A DNA stretch of 64,000 nucleotides, taken from Glandiceps talaboti (lineage: Eukaryota > Hemichordata > Enteropneusta > Spengelidae). A program made the position numbers and the translations under genes. The notes below the pieces were generated by a model. That model was not told where the DNA came from. It was given only the letters and a program-made list of their open reading frames with translations, and did not search any database. The stretch is taken from contig NC_135554.1 of the NCBI RefSeq assembly GCF_964340395.1, forward strand, positions 10,661,475 through 10,725,474, given 5' to 3'. Of the stretch, positions 36,986-52,000 are shown piece by piece (positions within the stretch are counted from its first letter, which is position 1; every line of letters begins with the position of its first letter).

Positions 36986-37037
36986 ATGAAAACCTTTCGC
37001 GTTGCAGTGTTTGTTATTTTCATAATTGGTAATGCCG
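36986..37037 (+). CDS. Gene B exon 1: start codon and signal peptide
   Basis: [17 protein letters not shown] followed by one base G (52 bp, phase 1). The hydrophobic core VAVFVIFII is typical of a signal peptide. The next in-frame donor is GCCG|GTAGGT; an alternative donor 4 bp later would break the frame with exon 2. The ATG was chosen because it gives this signal peptide and matches gene A exon 1. Confidence 0.88.
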
Positions 37038-40000
37038 GTAGGTAGAAAAACGCTTCCCTAAAATATTATAGACATTAAGGCTCTCAGAAAATAATGTGAC
37101 GAGTTAACTTGAACATGGAATTGTTCATCTTTAGACGGAATTTCAAGTTTGGTTTCCTGGTTTCATGTTTGTGATTCAGTGGTTTCTTTAACAGCCGAGA
37201 TATTTTTTATATCTCAATGTCGATCATCTCCCAACCAGGTCGATCGTTTGCGGTTAGGTAGTTTGGTGTTAATATAAGCACAGACAAGTAAGTTTTCTTA
37301 CAGACCAGTACAGACAAGCTAAGTAAGTTTTCTTACTTGTCTGTTATACAGGTAATCATTTACAGCATGTACATACATGTAATGTAGTATGCAGTAGTAT
37401 AAGGAAGTTTATTTCACACCGTCAAATTGCATGTACACTTTAAACGACGTTGGTTATGCATGTTAACACGAGTTTTCTCATCCCTTCTCTCCCATTTTAT
37501 ACATAATGAAAAACAACAAAACTGTGGCCTCCTCATCCACCATGCTTTACAGTATAACCCCCCCCCCCCCCCTAGCTGCAATAATTGTAGCGTTTTGTTG
37601 CGGTTTTGAGGGTGTTTTGGTCTGTTTTGGTGATGTGTGTTAAACACAAAAACTTAACTTGAAAAGTCACCAAAACAGACCAAAACACCCTCAAAACCGC
37701 AACAAAACGCTACAATTATTGCAGCTACCCCCCACCCCAAGCTACACCACAGCCATATCCACAAACAGGCAAGTATCTGTTTCCAGTGAAGCCGCCATGA
37801 TGACCATTTTTAAATTAAGTATTATTAATTCCGAAGATATAAGCACATAGAGATCCTGGTTCAGTTACATCGGAATGTGATAGATGTTTATTTAGTGGAT
37901 ATCTGACAGTACACGTATACTATACTATAGATAAGATAACAAGATAACATGATGAGCAAATGTCAAGTGCCTGTCACCGATGGACTTCGTGCTAACCGAA
38001 GTCAAACTTATAGACACGTACCGATCGACGGAATATGCATTAATTAAACTGAATGTAAAATTGTCGTAATTCGGACGCTCTGTCTACATCATCGTCGTGA
38101 AATAGGATCGTCTCTTTGTAGCAACTGTAGAACATGCCAGAGCTTACCTTTTTTGTCACTGTCTTATCTGACATAAATGACTGATAGTAAAACAATGTTT
38201 GAATATTGACTTGACATTATATAATATTGACAAGTGTCTGGTAAACATGAAGTGACGTAGTTCTTTAGTTCCGCGTGCGTAAAGAGTACACATATATTCT
38301 ACTGTTGGCAAGTCTCTCCAAGGGGGAGGGGGGGACTATTACAATGGGTTCAATCCCTGGGTCAGTCCTTCTGTCCATCCGGCCGTGATACGTAAGTCAT
38401 TTCTCAGACAAACAATATCCGATTATTCATGGGTTAAACTATCTTAAAAGTATTCGTTTTGTGTCTCACAAAGTAAATTTAAGATGTTTCAGAAAAAGGG
38501 ACAATTTGAAAATAGTATGTATCAAAATATTTATCTGTGACAACATGCATGTGATAGTGCCCATAAGTTCCTAGGATTCATCTTTGCACGTGGAAGATTA
38601 TTATGTTATTACTATAATGTAGAGTATTCGGCTATGGGTTTATAGCACAGTTGAGGAGAGACATTTTTGTACGGGGATGATCCTTTAACCAGCTTGAATA
38701 TTCACGAATATGTATTTGCATGTTATTTGTGTAATCCCAAATCTTGGAAACGCATTGTTATAAAAAAAAAAAGCATGCCATGAAAAACATAAATTAGTAC
38801 CATTCCACTTTACTTGCAGATGCAAGACTAGACATTACTTTCTTCAACCAATATGCAGAACCACAAGTTTCTAGTATTGATTACTTTATTGGAGGATACT
38901 CGGGTAGTGATGCTATGTCAACTGTGGGTAACAGTTTTACTTTTGGTAGAGTACTGGATACAGGGACAGGCATTAATTTACCTGATAGCAGTTATCAAGA
39001 AAACACGTATGTCCATGCAAGAAGACTCTACTTGGGTGGTGGTAATCAACAACCTGGTGTGTATTATTGTGAAGCCACTGCCAACAATGGAGAAACAGAA
39101 AGATTACATACTGTGGTAATAAGAGCAGATGGTAATTCAGACATTATCACATTATCCTCGTATATTATTCTGACACATGTATGAATATCATGTGACTATT
39201 GGCGAACATTGTGTGTTGCATGCAATTTCATGTAATCATTTGCATCGCAAATATATGTAAATATTTCTGTTTCTGGTGATGAGGATCGATTGAGGTTGGA
39301 GGAGGAGGAGGAAATTGTTTTCAGTCTCTGAACGCTGGAACCCCATGGAATTGATACACTATATACTTCTTTCCCTAATATCTAACTACGGTTATTCTAT
39401 CTTTCAGGCGCGTTCTTTAGGGTTCTTTTTGGTGCGCGTGACTTTTAGATCTTTTTGCGCATATTCAACCGTTGATCGATCTATGCCATAACATTTAGCT
39501 ATATAGTCAAGTTGTGACCTACTATATAGCTTGCCTCGATATGATATCCTATGATAAAGAATATTGATTCGAAACTTCAGGATTTAATTTATTGATTGCT
39601 ACTTTCACTCGTTCGTTATCCATATCGTTGTGTGTGTGTGTGTGTGTGTGTGTAGTTTCGTAAATGTTGAAATAATTTATTAAGATTTGTAAAATGCACT
39701 GACAATCCTTATAACAAAATGCGACACATCTAGCAGCTGTCACTCAATAGTTTGTTTTCAATAGTATAGAAGCCAGGGTTGATGATTGAGCATAGAATTT
39801 CCAAAGTGAAGTCCAATGGTGAAGATCTCTCACTCATATTTAAATTACACAAAGCTATTTTAGGATATTTCAACGATTACCGACACTAGCATTATGTAAA
39901 TTATTTATTTTCAGCTGACATAAAACCAGAAAGTCACACCAAGACAGTCAGCTGGGGAGAAGATGTAACATTGTCAATGACAACAAGTATACAAGAGTCA

Positions 40001-43000
40001 TCATTGAGATGGAAACATAATGGCAATGATAAACCAGAATGGAATGGTCTTAAAACTATAACAATAAGATATGCTGAGACCAGTGATGGAGGAGTCTATG
40101 AATGTTACAGTAGTGAAAGTCAACGAAGTCAAGGAAAGCATGGAATGATGAAACTTATAGTAAATGGTAAGTATTATTATTCAAATAAGTTTGTTTTTAA
40201 AAAATCAATATTGACTTATCAATGTGTAACTAACATTCATACGTTTTAATCCTATTGATGTCACCTTTTATCATTTGTAGAATGATTTCATTTACACTTG
40301 TAGAAGTTTTCAATTATATGTTAATGTGTGATGGTGTGAAATATTATAATCATCTCGTATCAAGTCACGACACCCATTCAATAATAGACAAGTCTAATAT
40401 AACATCAAGGAATTGGACCCTCTCTGTATAATCTTTCTAACTATAAAGACTTTCATTCTTTGTTGTTGCATCTTAGATGCATTTCTCATTTGATATGATT
40501 CAGTTCGCCAGTTTATCTGCAAGGTACCAAGGCCTTTTGTTTAAGTGCTGACAATAGTGCTGAAAATGATCGTAGTATTAAGTTGTCCTTGGTAATCCAT
40601 TTTCTTGTAAGTAAGAAAATACTACTATTCTTGTTAAGTTTCTCCACATTGATGTTGAAGTTTGACTCTCTACGTTGTTTGTCTAGAGTGTCCAAATGGT
40701 AAACATGGTGAAAACTGTACGTTATCATGTCCAACCTGTTATAATGGAGGAGTATGTAATGCTACCATAGGTGAATGTATATGTCCACCTGGGTTTCAAG
40801 GCACTAATTGTCAAACTGGTAAGTACAACAATAGGTATGTCGTTTATGATACAACGAAGACTTATTCGACAAGGATAACGAGCTCACATTGGGATGACAT
40901 GGTATTTATTGGTTGATTTCGAGACCTGTGCAAATTTTGTCTTTTGTATTTGTTACTCAAAATGACAATGACGACACACGATGATTATTATGATATCCAC
41001 GTAACAATCACTTGACAACCATCTGAGAATGATGATGACGATATTGCCAATCGTTATGGGATATAGATTAAACCATGTGACAAGTATCATTTTACTTTGG
41101 ACTATAGATATACTGCAACCTATGGAGCTTAAGCTCAAGATACACAATTTAATGATTTTTAGGTTGGGTCCTGCATGTTATTTCAGTGTGTACAATATCA
41201 TGCCAAGGATCCAATATGGAATAAATGAATCTGATATAGTAATACATTATTTTCATTAAAGTGGCTATGTGGATTAGAATTGGATTTGTAATTAAAAAAA
41301 CCCTTTAGTATTGTTTTCTACTAAATTTCGACATAGAGAAAGCCCCTATTCATAACTCAATAATTAGAAATCTGTGTAAAATTTTTTAGTGTGTTCATGT
41401 AGTATGAATGTGATTTGTAAACAAATATTGTCAACACAAGAAATCAGTCTGTCCCATCAAGTCTGTGAATGTCATTTGTTACTTCCCACTTTGTGATTTG
41501 TATGTTTAACCTCTATGTTTACCAAGCACTGCCTCTATGTATAATACCACAATACTTAGTCTACCGAAGTGGGACTATTACAAATTGTTCCGTCCGTGCA
41601 TCCGCCCACCCTTCAATCCGTAACATGTCATTTCTCTGAGATATAAATTTGACACGATGAAGACAACATTTGCAGTTGCAAAGCATTATTTACTGCACAA
41701 ACATAAAACTATCGACAGACACTCCATTCAAATGTCTATCCCCAGTTTATCAGACATAAACCTTTGTTAAAGACCCTGACCTTTAACATTGAGCTTCACA
41801 GTCAATTGTCAAAATTAAGCCACATCTTGCATATCATAGACTCTTTGTAGTATTTAAATGATGCCAATTCCTTTTATGTCACGTTCACAGGAAATCTAAG
41901 AGAGGAGATCTAGATAATTATACTTAAGCATTACTTTTGATACTCATGTCACTTTTTACTGCATACTGTGCATACTTGTATTACAAAATTATGGCTTACC
42001 ATGTACCTCAAAATTGTTAGAACATAAGCCTCCATTCAAGTGTATATCTCAATATTACCAGATGTAAACTCGACTTTCGTCCGTAACCAATGTGGTCAAC
42101 AATCAAAATCAGGTCGATTGTTGCATATTGCAGATACTTTGTGGTATTTAAAGTGTGGTCATATTTTATAAGATCTCGTGCACAGGTAATAAATAACAAG
42201 AGAGATACACACATACATCACGTTTGGTGCTAACATCAATTCTTTTACTGAATGGCTGCCATAATTGGCGTTAAAATCGACAATTTGTTGCAAGAGCTAA
42301 GGACCATACCATACGACATAGAGACTTCCTTCAAATGGTTACTGCTATGGTATATGTATTACATTTCTGTTGATATTACCTTTCTTTTAGTATCTTTAAA
42401 TTCGACTCTAAACCTTACCTTTTGAGTAAAAAAATTACAAAAAAATTCAACTTCATTTGTTAGTTTCACAGATGTGTTTGCGATGTATACGACGACTTGT
42501 TTTTATTTACCTTTTAATATTTCTTTGATACAATCGGGTTGTGGTCTATGTCGATTCACATTATTTTTAAGTAGGAAATATTGTACAATTGTTGTTTTAA
42601 CTATAGCTCGAATGTAACTACTATTTTTTCGTTCATATGGCAATTTTAAGTGTGTAAACAGCTGTTACCGTTAGTAAATACTGGTATGGGTTACATTGTG
42701 CATTCTTTTTGTGTTCAGCATGTGGTAAAAATGCATGGGGTGCAGAGTGTGATAGACTGTGTTCGAGTGCCAACAGTGATTCTTGCAGAGGAAAGATGTT
42801 CTGTCTTGCTGACCCCTATGGCTGTTCCTGTAGTACGTCATATACAGATCTAGACTGTCAAGCAGGTAAGGTGCAATATATTGCCTCAACTAAGCATATA
42901 AATAAAACAACCTACTTCTGTTCTCTTACTATTTTTATCCTGACTGTTTACAACAACAAATTCCTGGTATATGCTATGGGTATTTGGCCCCCGATCCATT

Positions 43001-46000
43001 TCTTACGACAAATTAAGCATTTCATCGTGCGTCCTTGTCCCTGTCCGTGCGTCTTTGTAAACATGCACTCATGTTGTTTTAAGCATATTGCGTCCTAACC
43101 ATATCTCCATACGTCCTTGTTCAATATGTCCTACTCAAATCATCTCATACATGATGATGCTAGTCCATTATTAGTGATCCCATCATTGCCCTCATTGCTC
43201 TATTCAATTGAACTCGTCTGTGACATTTGCAGAGAAGAACATAAAAACCCCACTATCGACGTGCCTGTGACACTATCTGAAATGTCACTATTTTTTATCT
43301 TGTTTTTTATAGCTTATTTTAAATATTTTATTAGCTTGTTTCTTAAATATTGGCATTTAGAATTATTTTATATTTTTAAATATGCATGCAGACTGTCCAA
43401 CTGGTATGTATGGTGCTGGATGTACACAAACATGTCATTGCACATCAGGATGTAATGCAGCCATAGGATGCCCAGCTGCTAGTACCTGTGAATCAGGATG
43501 GAGTGGAACCTATTGCAACAGTAAGTACCCTTACCAAATTTTGTGCCCGGTTTCTGTCTTTTTATTCCCAAAACGCTTTTCAAATTAACGTTTTGGCAAT
43601 GTTGATCTTACAAAATGCATACCTAAAATGTTCGGTTAACGTCCGTTAATAGTCCGGACATCCGGTTCTTGCCCAGCAGAGAAAAGTGTCCGGAAAGTAT
43701 CCGTTTATGGACTGAAATGGGCAAAAATGGACATCCGATTTTTACCCGTCACAGAAATGTCCAGAAAATGTCCGGTTATGGCCTTAAACGGGGACATGAT
43801 ATTGGTCATTTTTTTAGGGCAGCGATGAATGTGTCTAAAAGTGTCCGGTTTTGGGTTAAAAACGTTCGAAAACAGGACGTTCGATAGTCAGACACCACTT
43901 GTTGCCATAGCTATTTCAATCATCATTCAGGTACACATAGTTACATTGCTGCTGGTCTGGATAAATCACTTTCATCCTATTACAATGGACAATGGCATTT
44001 TCAATATGTTTGGCAAATTTCTAAATTCTGCTGAATGTCACAGGATTAATATACTTTTAGAAATGCAATTATGCAGAACTATAATTAGAGATTTTCACTG
44101 TCATTCCTCACAACAAATAGCAGAATTTGAAAGCTCATCACTTCTGTTTGCATCTTATCTGTATACATATACTACTATGTTTGCTTGTCGTTTTCATTTC
44201 AAATTAAGATCACCATTCACCATTGCCTAAGGCACTCAACATTATTTGTTGAGGAATTATCATGGTAGGGATATTAACACATACATTTTCCCGATTCCAC
44301 ATCTGTTACCCTGATTCAATATCAGTCCTTATACAAAATAAATTAATGAAACATTGTATTCATTACTATCGCAAACCAACAATACCATGGCAATATCCAT
44401 ATATATATATATGTAAGTTCTGGCTAGGAAGCGAAAAGCAAATCTCAAAATATGATTTTACAAATGTCATAATTGTAAGTGGTATCCTCCTTTTCAGTAC
44501 CCGATTCCTGTCCTGACGGTTTTTATGGTGACCTATGTAACTACAACTGTCACTGTAAAGACAATGCAGCATGTGATCAGAATACAGGCGTCTGCCCAAA
44601 TGGGGAATGTGCTCCAGGATGGATTACCCTTAATAGTAATGAATGCCAAGGAAGTAAGTTGACACATAATCGACATTATCATCAATTTTGTTTTTGATTT
44701 TGAGACCTTTTGCAATCAATTTCTCCAACTCAATACATGAGTTTCTATCACGGGATTTTCTTTTAGTACGTATGATTATTTATGAAACTACCAAAGTTTT
44801 TGTTAAAATGGTGATTTAACAAAGAGAGAAAAGAATGCCACCAGCACGTTTGGGATTGAGAGTGAATAGAATGACTAATCACAGGACATAGCATAGCAAA
44901 TTATGAGACTCTACTTATTTCATTTATCTTAACAACACTTAGCGTAATCATAATTCATAAGGTTAATTTGCCCTGTCAAATATACAGTAATATGTTTGTA
45001 TAAACACCATAAAGTGTCTATTTTAACGCATTGGTCTCCCTATGTGTGTGTTTTTTATAATGATAAAGTTCACGTGTTTATCTGTCGGGTTTGGCATATT
45101 AAAGGGCTTTAGATTCAGTACAGGGTTTTCAAATCGATTTGTTATATCCCTGAAGCCATATGCATAACGATGAAATTAGATTATTCTTTTGTTCTGGACC
45201 AACTTTCTACAACTCTACCAAATAACTATTATTCACATCTAAAGTTTACTATTAATCCAAGTTGAACTTTTAAGTTGCTTTTAAATATTCTGCAATTGTA
45301 TAGTGTCATATATAAACAGCGTTACACCAGTGTTGAATAATATAAATATAGTGTATGCTATAAAATATATAATACAGAATGATTATTACAGTAATTTTAC
45401 TTTGAGGTTTGTATAATTCGACTTGTTTTATTCATTTCAGAGGGAGTTCCCATGATAGTTACCTTCTTCAATAACAAGGTAAATCCAGGTGAAGAAACGT
45501 CATTTATCTGTAAAAGCTATGGTAATCCTGGACCTGGGTCAAATGAAATCCATGTTCAACTCCTGGGGTCTTCGTCATGGTCGTCAGCCAATGATATCCA
45601 AGAGGAATCAAGTTATTTGTATGCCGCAATTTTCACTGGTATTACAGTGAATGCCAACGAACAGTATATTTGTGTACTACAGATCTCTCAATTTGATTCA
45701 TCGTCAAAGACTATTAATGTAGATTTGTATGGTAAGTGATTGAGGGAGCCTGCAATCAAAGTTATATTTTTATCACATATAAACCACAGTGATTGCAATC
45801 AATAAACTATAATCATAGGCATATCAAGACAATATGTTTATGTCATTTGGGAAATATCACATATGAAATGTGTTTCTAATGGGAAATAAGCAGTCATAAT
45901 ATTTCGTTTATACATATACAGCAATACCCCCCAACTTTAATCAATAAAATAAACACATTATATAACCTGCTAAAGGCCTTTAGGGGCGTGACATAAAACA

Positions 46001-49000
46001 GGCATCTAAACAGACCTAATTTCAAAGGCCAATTTATGCAAGTCGTATCATTGCGTTTCCAATGAATTGTAAAAGTGCAATATAAGTTGTTTGCTTGCAA
46101 TTATACAACCCTGGTTGCCGTCATGAATTGACAGTGCGATATCAAAAAGTCATAATGTGATGGTATCAATATGTGTATATTACTCTGTGTATATTAGACC
46201 TGCCAAGGTTTGCGTCTACCAATACTCCAACTGTCATGGTTGAAGCTACTCAAACAACTATCAGCTGGCAGAAATGGGATGAATCAACTGATATTGGTGA
46301 TGGACCAGTAGAAGCTTACAGAGTGTATTACAAACAGACAGGAGAAAATAACTGGACTTTGTATCAACATTTCACTGTACAAAACCCTAGTAAGACAAGT
46401 TACAGTACAATCATTACTGGACTACAGTGGTCAACTAGTTATGATTTCACAGTGACTGTCAAGAGACCAGGACCAAAGGGAGAAGGAAGCAAAGACACGT
46501 ACATAACAGCGATTACTTTGTGTGATGGTGAGTGATCAGTGTAAGAATAGTAATAATGCATAGGCTTAGCTTTAGCTGAAAAGTAAAGGATGCATTTGAT
46601 TTGTATTAAGACATATCAACAACGTATTTATCGGTAAACTATCTACCTGTTACTAACAATGAAAATGAACTACACGAGAACGGGGTTTAATTGTCAGACA
46701 ATGTAAACAATGGAAACGTCGTTGCTAATCATGCTGTATATCTATTTATCCATGAACTTTAAATTTGTTCAGGAGTAGCCCAAATATAGTTCATTGACTT
46801 AAAATAATTTTGGAGTAACATATGGACACAGGACCAATCAACAGTAAATTGATTTGTTCACATTGTTCACCTTAATATGGTGCTTCCTTAAAGTTATTCT
46901 GTAATGCTGTAACAGTTGTGATAATCTTTTCAAAAAGGTACAGGTGTTAAGAAGTGGTGCTTCTATTACTTTACTTCTATACTTATTAGCTTCTTAATCC
47001 GTGGCATTAAATATATACATTACGCTAATATGCTGTTTAGCACTTTGCTTATCAAATGGTAATGAAACGACATTTGTTGTATATGTTGACATAGAATAAG
47101 AAGTTCAGACGGACTAACATTTAAATATGCTATACGACGTCCAGTATTGCTCAAAGAATCTATTCTGACAATATTTATTAAAGAGAAACACTTGGAAAAG
47201 TCAATTGATAGAAATACATTTTGTCTTCCTTTACTGCACACCTTCGAAGTCTTTATAAACATTATTCATGTATATCAATGGATATATTCATAGAAGTATT
47301 AATACATATATGGATTTCTTTCAGAACCATCAGTAGGGCCATCAATTATCAGTGCTACATCAACAGATCCCAATGAAATGCAGATTAATATTCAGGTGAG
47401 AATAAATAATAATGATAAAATGGAAATGTGTATGTATGTATCTTTAACTATTCTTAGCAAAACTATCTTTCACTTTTAAAATGAATTTCAATAGTAACAA
47501 CTGTTTAGCTCAGACTAACATACCACATTTGAGTCCAATGCTGTATCATATTTACAAAAAGTGTTTAGTTTATATCCAGGTAATAGGGAACTTGCAAACC
47601 TGCCATGTTGAATGTTGCATAATGGGAAATGTGATAATAAAAATACTAATCGATTAGCATTGTAAACAATATTGATACACTGTTTGCAACCACAAATAAT
47701 CGATTCAGATTTACCCTGACCAGCGTAGGAGGTTTATTTTATCAGTAGCTCCAGATTCGATATTACGATAACCACAGATAATCCCACAGTCCTTCGCGTC
47801 TGAGCATGCTCAGTCTGGATTGCAAGTTCCCTATTGCATATACATCTAAGCAAGGCTTCAATATTAATCAAAAATCCATCATAGTGTACTGATTTATCAC
47901 ACACAGTCTTTCCAGGGTTTCTGTATTTTTTTAATATCGATGTAAATAATTGGTGTTTGTTGCAATATTGCTAGACTATCAATGTCTCGAATGAAGGCGT
48001 TCAACGGAGGACCGGATGTTATTTTGATTATGGCCTAACGTGAATATATGGCCTTAGTATTCTATTTCAAGTTGCATCATAAAATTCATCGTTGTTACCC
48101 AAAACCACTTTTTGAAAAGTATTTCTGGTGGTATACTTTGAAATTAGTATGCCACCCAACACAACATACATACCTATTATAAAGGCTATTTTCTTTGTTA
48201 TCCTACATACAGAGTATACTACAAATCTCAGGTATTCAGTTTTACGAATTTGTTGACAATTATAGACCTGTCAAGATTGTTGGGATTTCATAAAAGTACT
48301 GCTCTATTTATTTTAGATGAGCATTTGGGTTACATTATACACAATTAATATTATCAGAATTTCATTTATAAATGTAACTAATGTAACAGAAATGCTTTGA
48401 AATGAGATACATAACGGCAAATTGTAGTGATTAGTATTCGTATCGACAAGCTGTTCTCGATCCTGTGTCATAGATGGATTGTTAGTTTACTGTGGATATG
48501 AAATATATGATGATGTTTAAATTACACAATTATTATATTACAGGTACCTTCATCGTCTGAGATCAAATGTAACTATGGAGGAACAGACGGATACATTGAA
48601 AGCTTTGTAATCAGATACAGACAGGCAAATAGTGGAGACAGTTATGAGGAGCAACACGAACTTAATGGAACGTCACGTTCGTTCATCATATATGGCTTGA
48701 TAGCTTACACTGAATATGAAATAGGAAGTTTATTCAACAACAAAGATGAACAAAGTCCATGGAGTTTAGCATACACAGAAAGAACGGCTGAGGATGGTGA
48801 GTTGTATACTGTAATTTAAAAACATATATAATGTATATCCTACAAGTGATCACTATTTCCTTTCAGTTTGTTAACTTTTTGTTTCGCTTAATAAAAACTC
48901 TAATAATTGATTACTGAATAAACTTAAGTAATTTTGTACAGATAACAAAGCTTACAAAGGACAGTATAAATTTCCTCAAACAAAAAATGAAGTACTAGTG

Positions 49001-52000
49001 TAGATCATGTAATCGTAAAATGGATGTAGTCAACTTTGCAACTTTATTCCATGTTAGTTTTTTCTTCATGTTTTGTGTAAAATGCGCGCCACTCACGAAA
49101 TATTTCCCCAATACTTAAATTATGGGATATCTTACTGACGGTAGACTCAGTCACAGGGTAAAGTGGTATCAATTTCGAATAACCCTTTATCTTATTTGTA
49201 GTTCCTTCTGAACCTAGAAATGTTACGTTGAGTGCTGGAGTATACACCATAGACGTCCAGTGGTTGATACCTGAACCAGTAAATGGAGTGATTAACCAGT
49301 ATATCATCAAATACTGGGAAGTAGGAGATCAGAACAAAGAAATGTTAAGTGTAACTGAGGACCTACAAGATATCAATACATACCAAATCCCTGGTCTTAA
49401 ATTCGATGTATCTTACAGTGTCCAGGTAAGCTATAGAGCAAACATGGTACTAGTACGAGTTATAAAAAAAATCTATGTAACATGCATTCCATATTTATAG
49501 GAATGTGATAATGTAATAATATGAATAGAAGGAAATATTCAAATATTAATATTTCTTTATAAATAATAAACTATTGAAATTAGATTTAAACTTACACAAG
49601 TTTATAAAGACGAAAGATTCGGTGTGCAGTATGCAAATTAGATAAGACTTATCCTGGATCAAAAATCTTAATTTCCCAAAATGCAGATGAAAATCTATTA
49701 TTTTTTTAACAGTTACCTGATGTACAAATTATGTAAATAAGCGTACTAAATTATATTAAGATAAAACAGGTATTGTAAACATTACATATCGTACCATACT
49801 TGACAATGGCCATAACAAACACTGAGTATGATGTTTAGGTCTAACTAATTGAAATGTTGAACCTCCTCCCAAGGTACCCCAAAAATGGTACCAATAACTG
49901 CCAGCAAAGTTAATTTTTAAAACGAGTGAGAATGGACCGAATTGCTACCTGTCTCAATCGTCATCAGAAATATGTCTATCAAATAGCTCATCACTAAGTA
50001 TTCTGGGGCATACTATCGTAGTGAAGGTAGAGTAAGGTTTTAAGACTCATTTTCCACCATTGTATATTGTATAGGTTGGCGCGGCTACAGGAGCTGGACT
50101 TGGAGATTTCAGTGACGTAACAACCACTAGGACAACAGAAACAGGTAAAATTATTGATTAAATATGTGTACACTGGTGATCCAAGGAGAAATACCAAGGA
50201 ATTAGTATTCACGTTATGGGGGTGGGGATGGGGGGGGGGGTAATATAAAAGTTGTCCTCTACTACCGGTTCTAATGTACTATTATATCTTTATAGCTACT
50301 CTTATACAATTTCATTTCAAGTATTTAATATGAATAATTTAAGCTGTACAGTATACCTTGATTTTAGGGGATGTGTCCTTCTAAAATAGTTCTTTTGTGA
50401 TTACCACATTTATCTAAATGTACAGTGACGTCACATGGTATTTATATTTCTCAATCATTTAGTTCCCGGGATGCCTGAATCCTTGCAAGTCAAAGAAATA
50501 ACTGACAGTAGTGTAGACTTAGCATGGAAAGAACCTGCAATATTTAGTGGAGATATTAAACACTATGGGGTAGGTGATTTTATTATTGGTGAGACTATTT
50601 CAGTCAAGTTGTTAAATGTCACAATTGTGGTTTTACTAACTTTTCATTTTAAAACTTGTTTTCAAACTCGTATGCCTGTAGCCAAAAACCTGAGGTCATA
50701 AAAGTGATTTCATTGTTAAAACAAATAGAGCATTACTGTAATGCGTATTGTCTCCAAAGCAAACAAATTGGTTTGTTTGGTGAATGAAATATTCAATTAT
50801 TATCAAAGAAAATTGGCCATTACTAGCAATACATTATATATCTATGTTAATCATAATACGAGCAGTTTCCCTTTATACCATACAGTTCTATGCTATATTT
50901 CAATGAATAATATTATCTATAATAGTTTATGAAATATCGATCTGCTCATGTTTCGTAGGTGGAGTACTTTTCTGGCGAATCTGTCTTCACAAATACCGAG
51001 GTAGAGGCCAAGTCTTTTCTTGTTGATGCAAATGTATACTCTTTCACTCTCACTAATTTAAGTGCTGGAACCACATATGAAATAAAGGTGAATGCAAGCA
51101 CTTCCAAAGGATTTGGAGAACCTAATATCATAAATACTGGTACCACTTTTACAGGTATGGGATGGCTAGGTATATTTTATCATTTACAATTTGTTAGGGG
51201 AATTCTTAGCTACGAAAATATCGAAAATGATAATTAAACTGACGATATTCAATATCGTACAAGGCAAAATGAGAAATGGTGGTAGGAATTGCAACCAAGC
51301 TTACAGTTGGAATATGCCATGGCAAATATTACATTCACATGATTCTACCGTATTTTGTATTTACATATATAGAAAATTTCATTCATTTCGCAAACGTTAG
51401 ATTATATTCAAAGTTATTACTCTCCGTCAAGATAATAAATAACCATAAGAATAATGACCAATGCAGTATTTGTTAATGAAGGCAATTTTTCTAAAACCCC
51501 ACAATACATATTATATCATATAATTTGCATGTACAGTATCGTCTTATTTCTACTCCTAGTTTGTTGTTAACATTTTGCTTGCAACAATGTTACATTGGAA
51601 ACGTTGGCAAAATTATTATACCATATACATTTCCTTTTCAGTTGATGTGTCAGAAGAACTGTCCTTCTCAGAAGACCAATCAGAACCAAGGTCTATCACT
51701 GATTCTACTGTAGTTGTTACATTGCCTCAACTGTCAGAAGATACCACACTATCGAGTGATTCTACCCTTCTGTAAGTAGTTATAGAAACATGTACAAGTG
51801 AGGGACATCTTTAAAAGTATACGTAAGGCATTTTGAACAAAGGGTTGCCACAATGTTCTATAGTATTGACCATAACGTTGTTATGGGACTTGGAGAAAAG
51901 GAATTTGACAAAATTAAACTAGAGGGGTCATTTAGAATACTAATTCCATGAAACAGAGTAGAGGGATCAAGCTTAAATCAATTTATCTACGGTCATAGGT

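Larger units (their letters stand above)
39132..42718. other. Gene B introns 2-4
   Basis: Introns 39132-39914 (with (GT)n at about 39629-39653), 40167-40686 and 40819-42718. The last carries a diverged 'gactattacaaattg' repeat at 41566-42200. Nothing else recognised. Confidence 0.65.
42866..46197. other. Gene B introns 5-8
   Basis: Introns 42866-43391, 43521-44497, 44654-45440 and 45732-46197. Intron 6 has repeated 'gtccgg' phrases at 43630-43880, an unclassified diverged repeat. The others are AT-rich with nothing recognised. Confidence 0.6.
46528..48543. other. Gene B introns 9 and 10
   Basis: Introns 46528-47324 and 47396-48543; the second contains the MITE at 47586-47831. Otherwise AT-rich. 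Confidence 0.7.

Noticed and set aside
37414-37850. Small ORFs with the shared phrase [18 protein letters not shown]
   Set aside because: The phrase appears twice because both ORFs read the two arms of the 61-bp inverted repeat. They are not genes.
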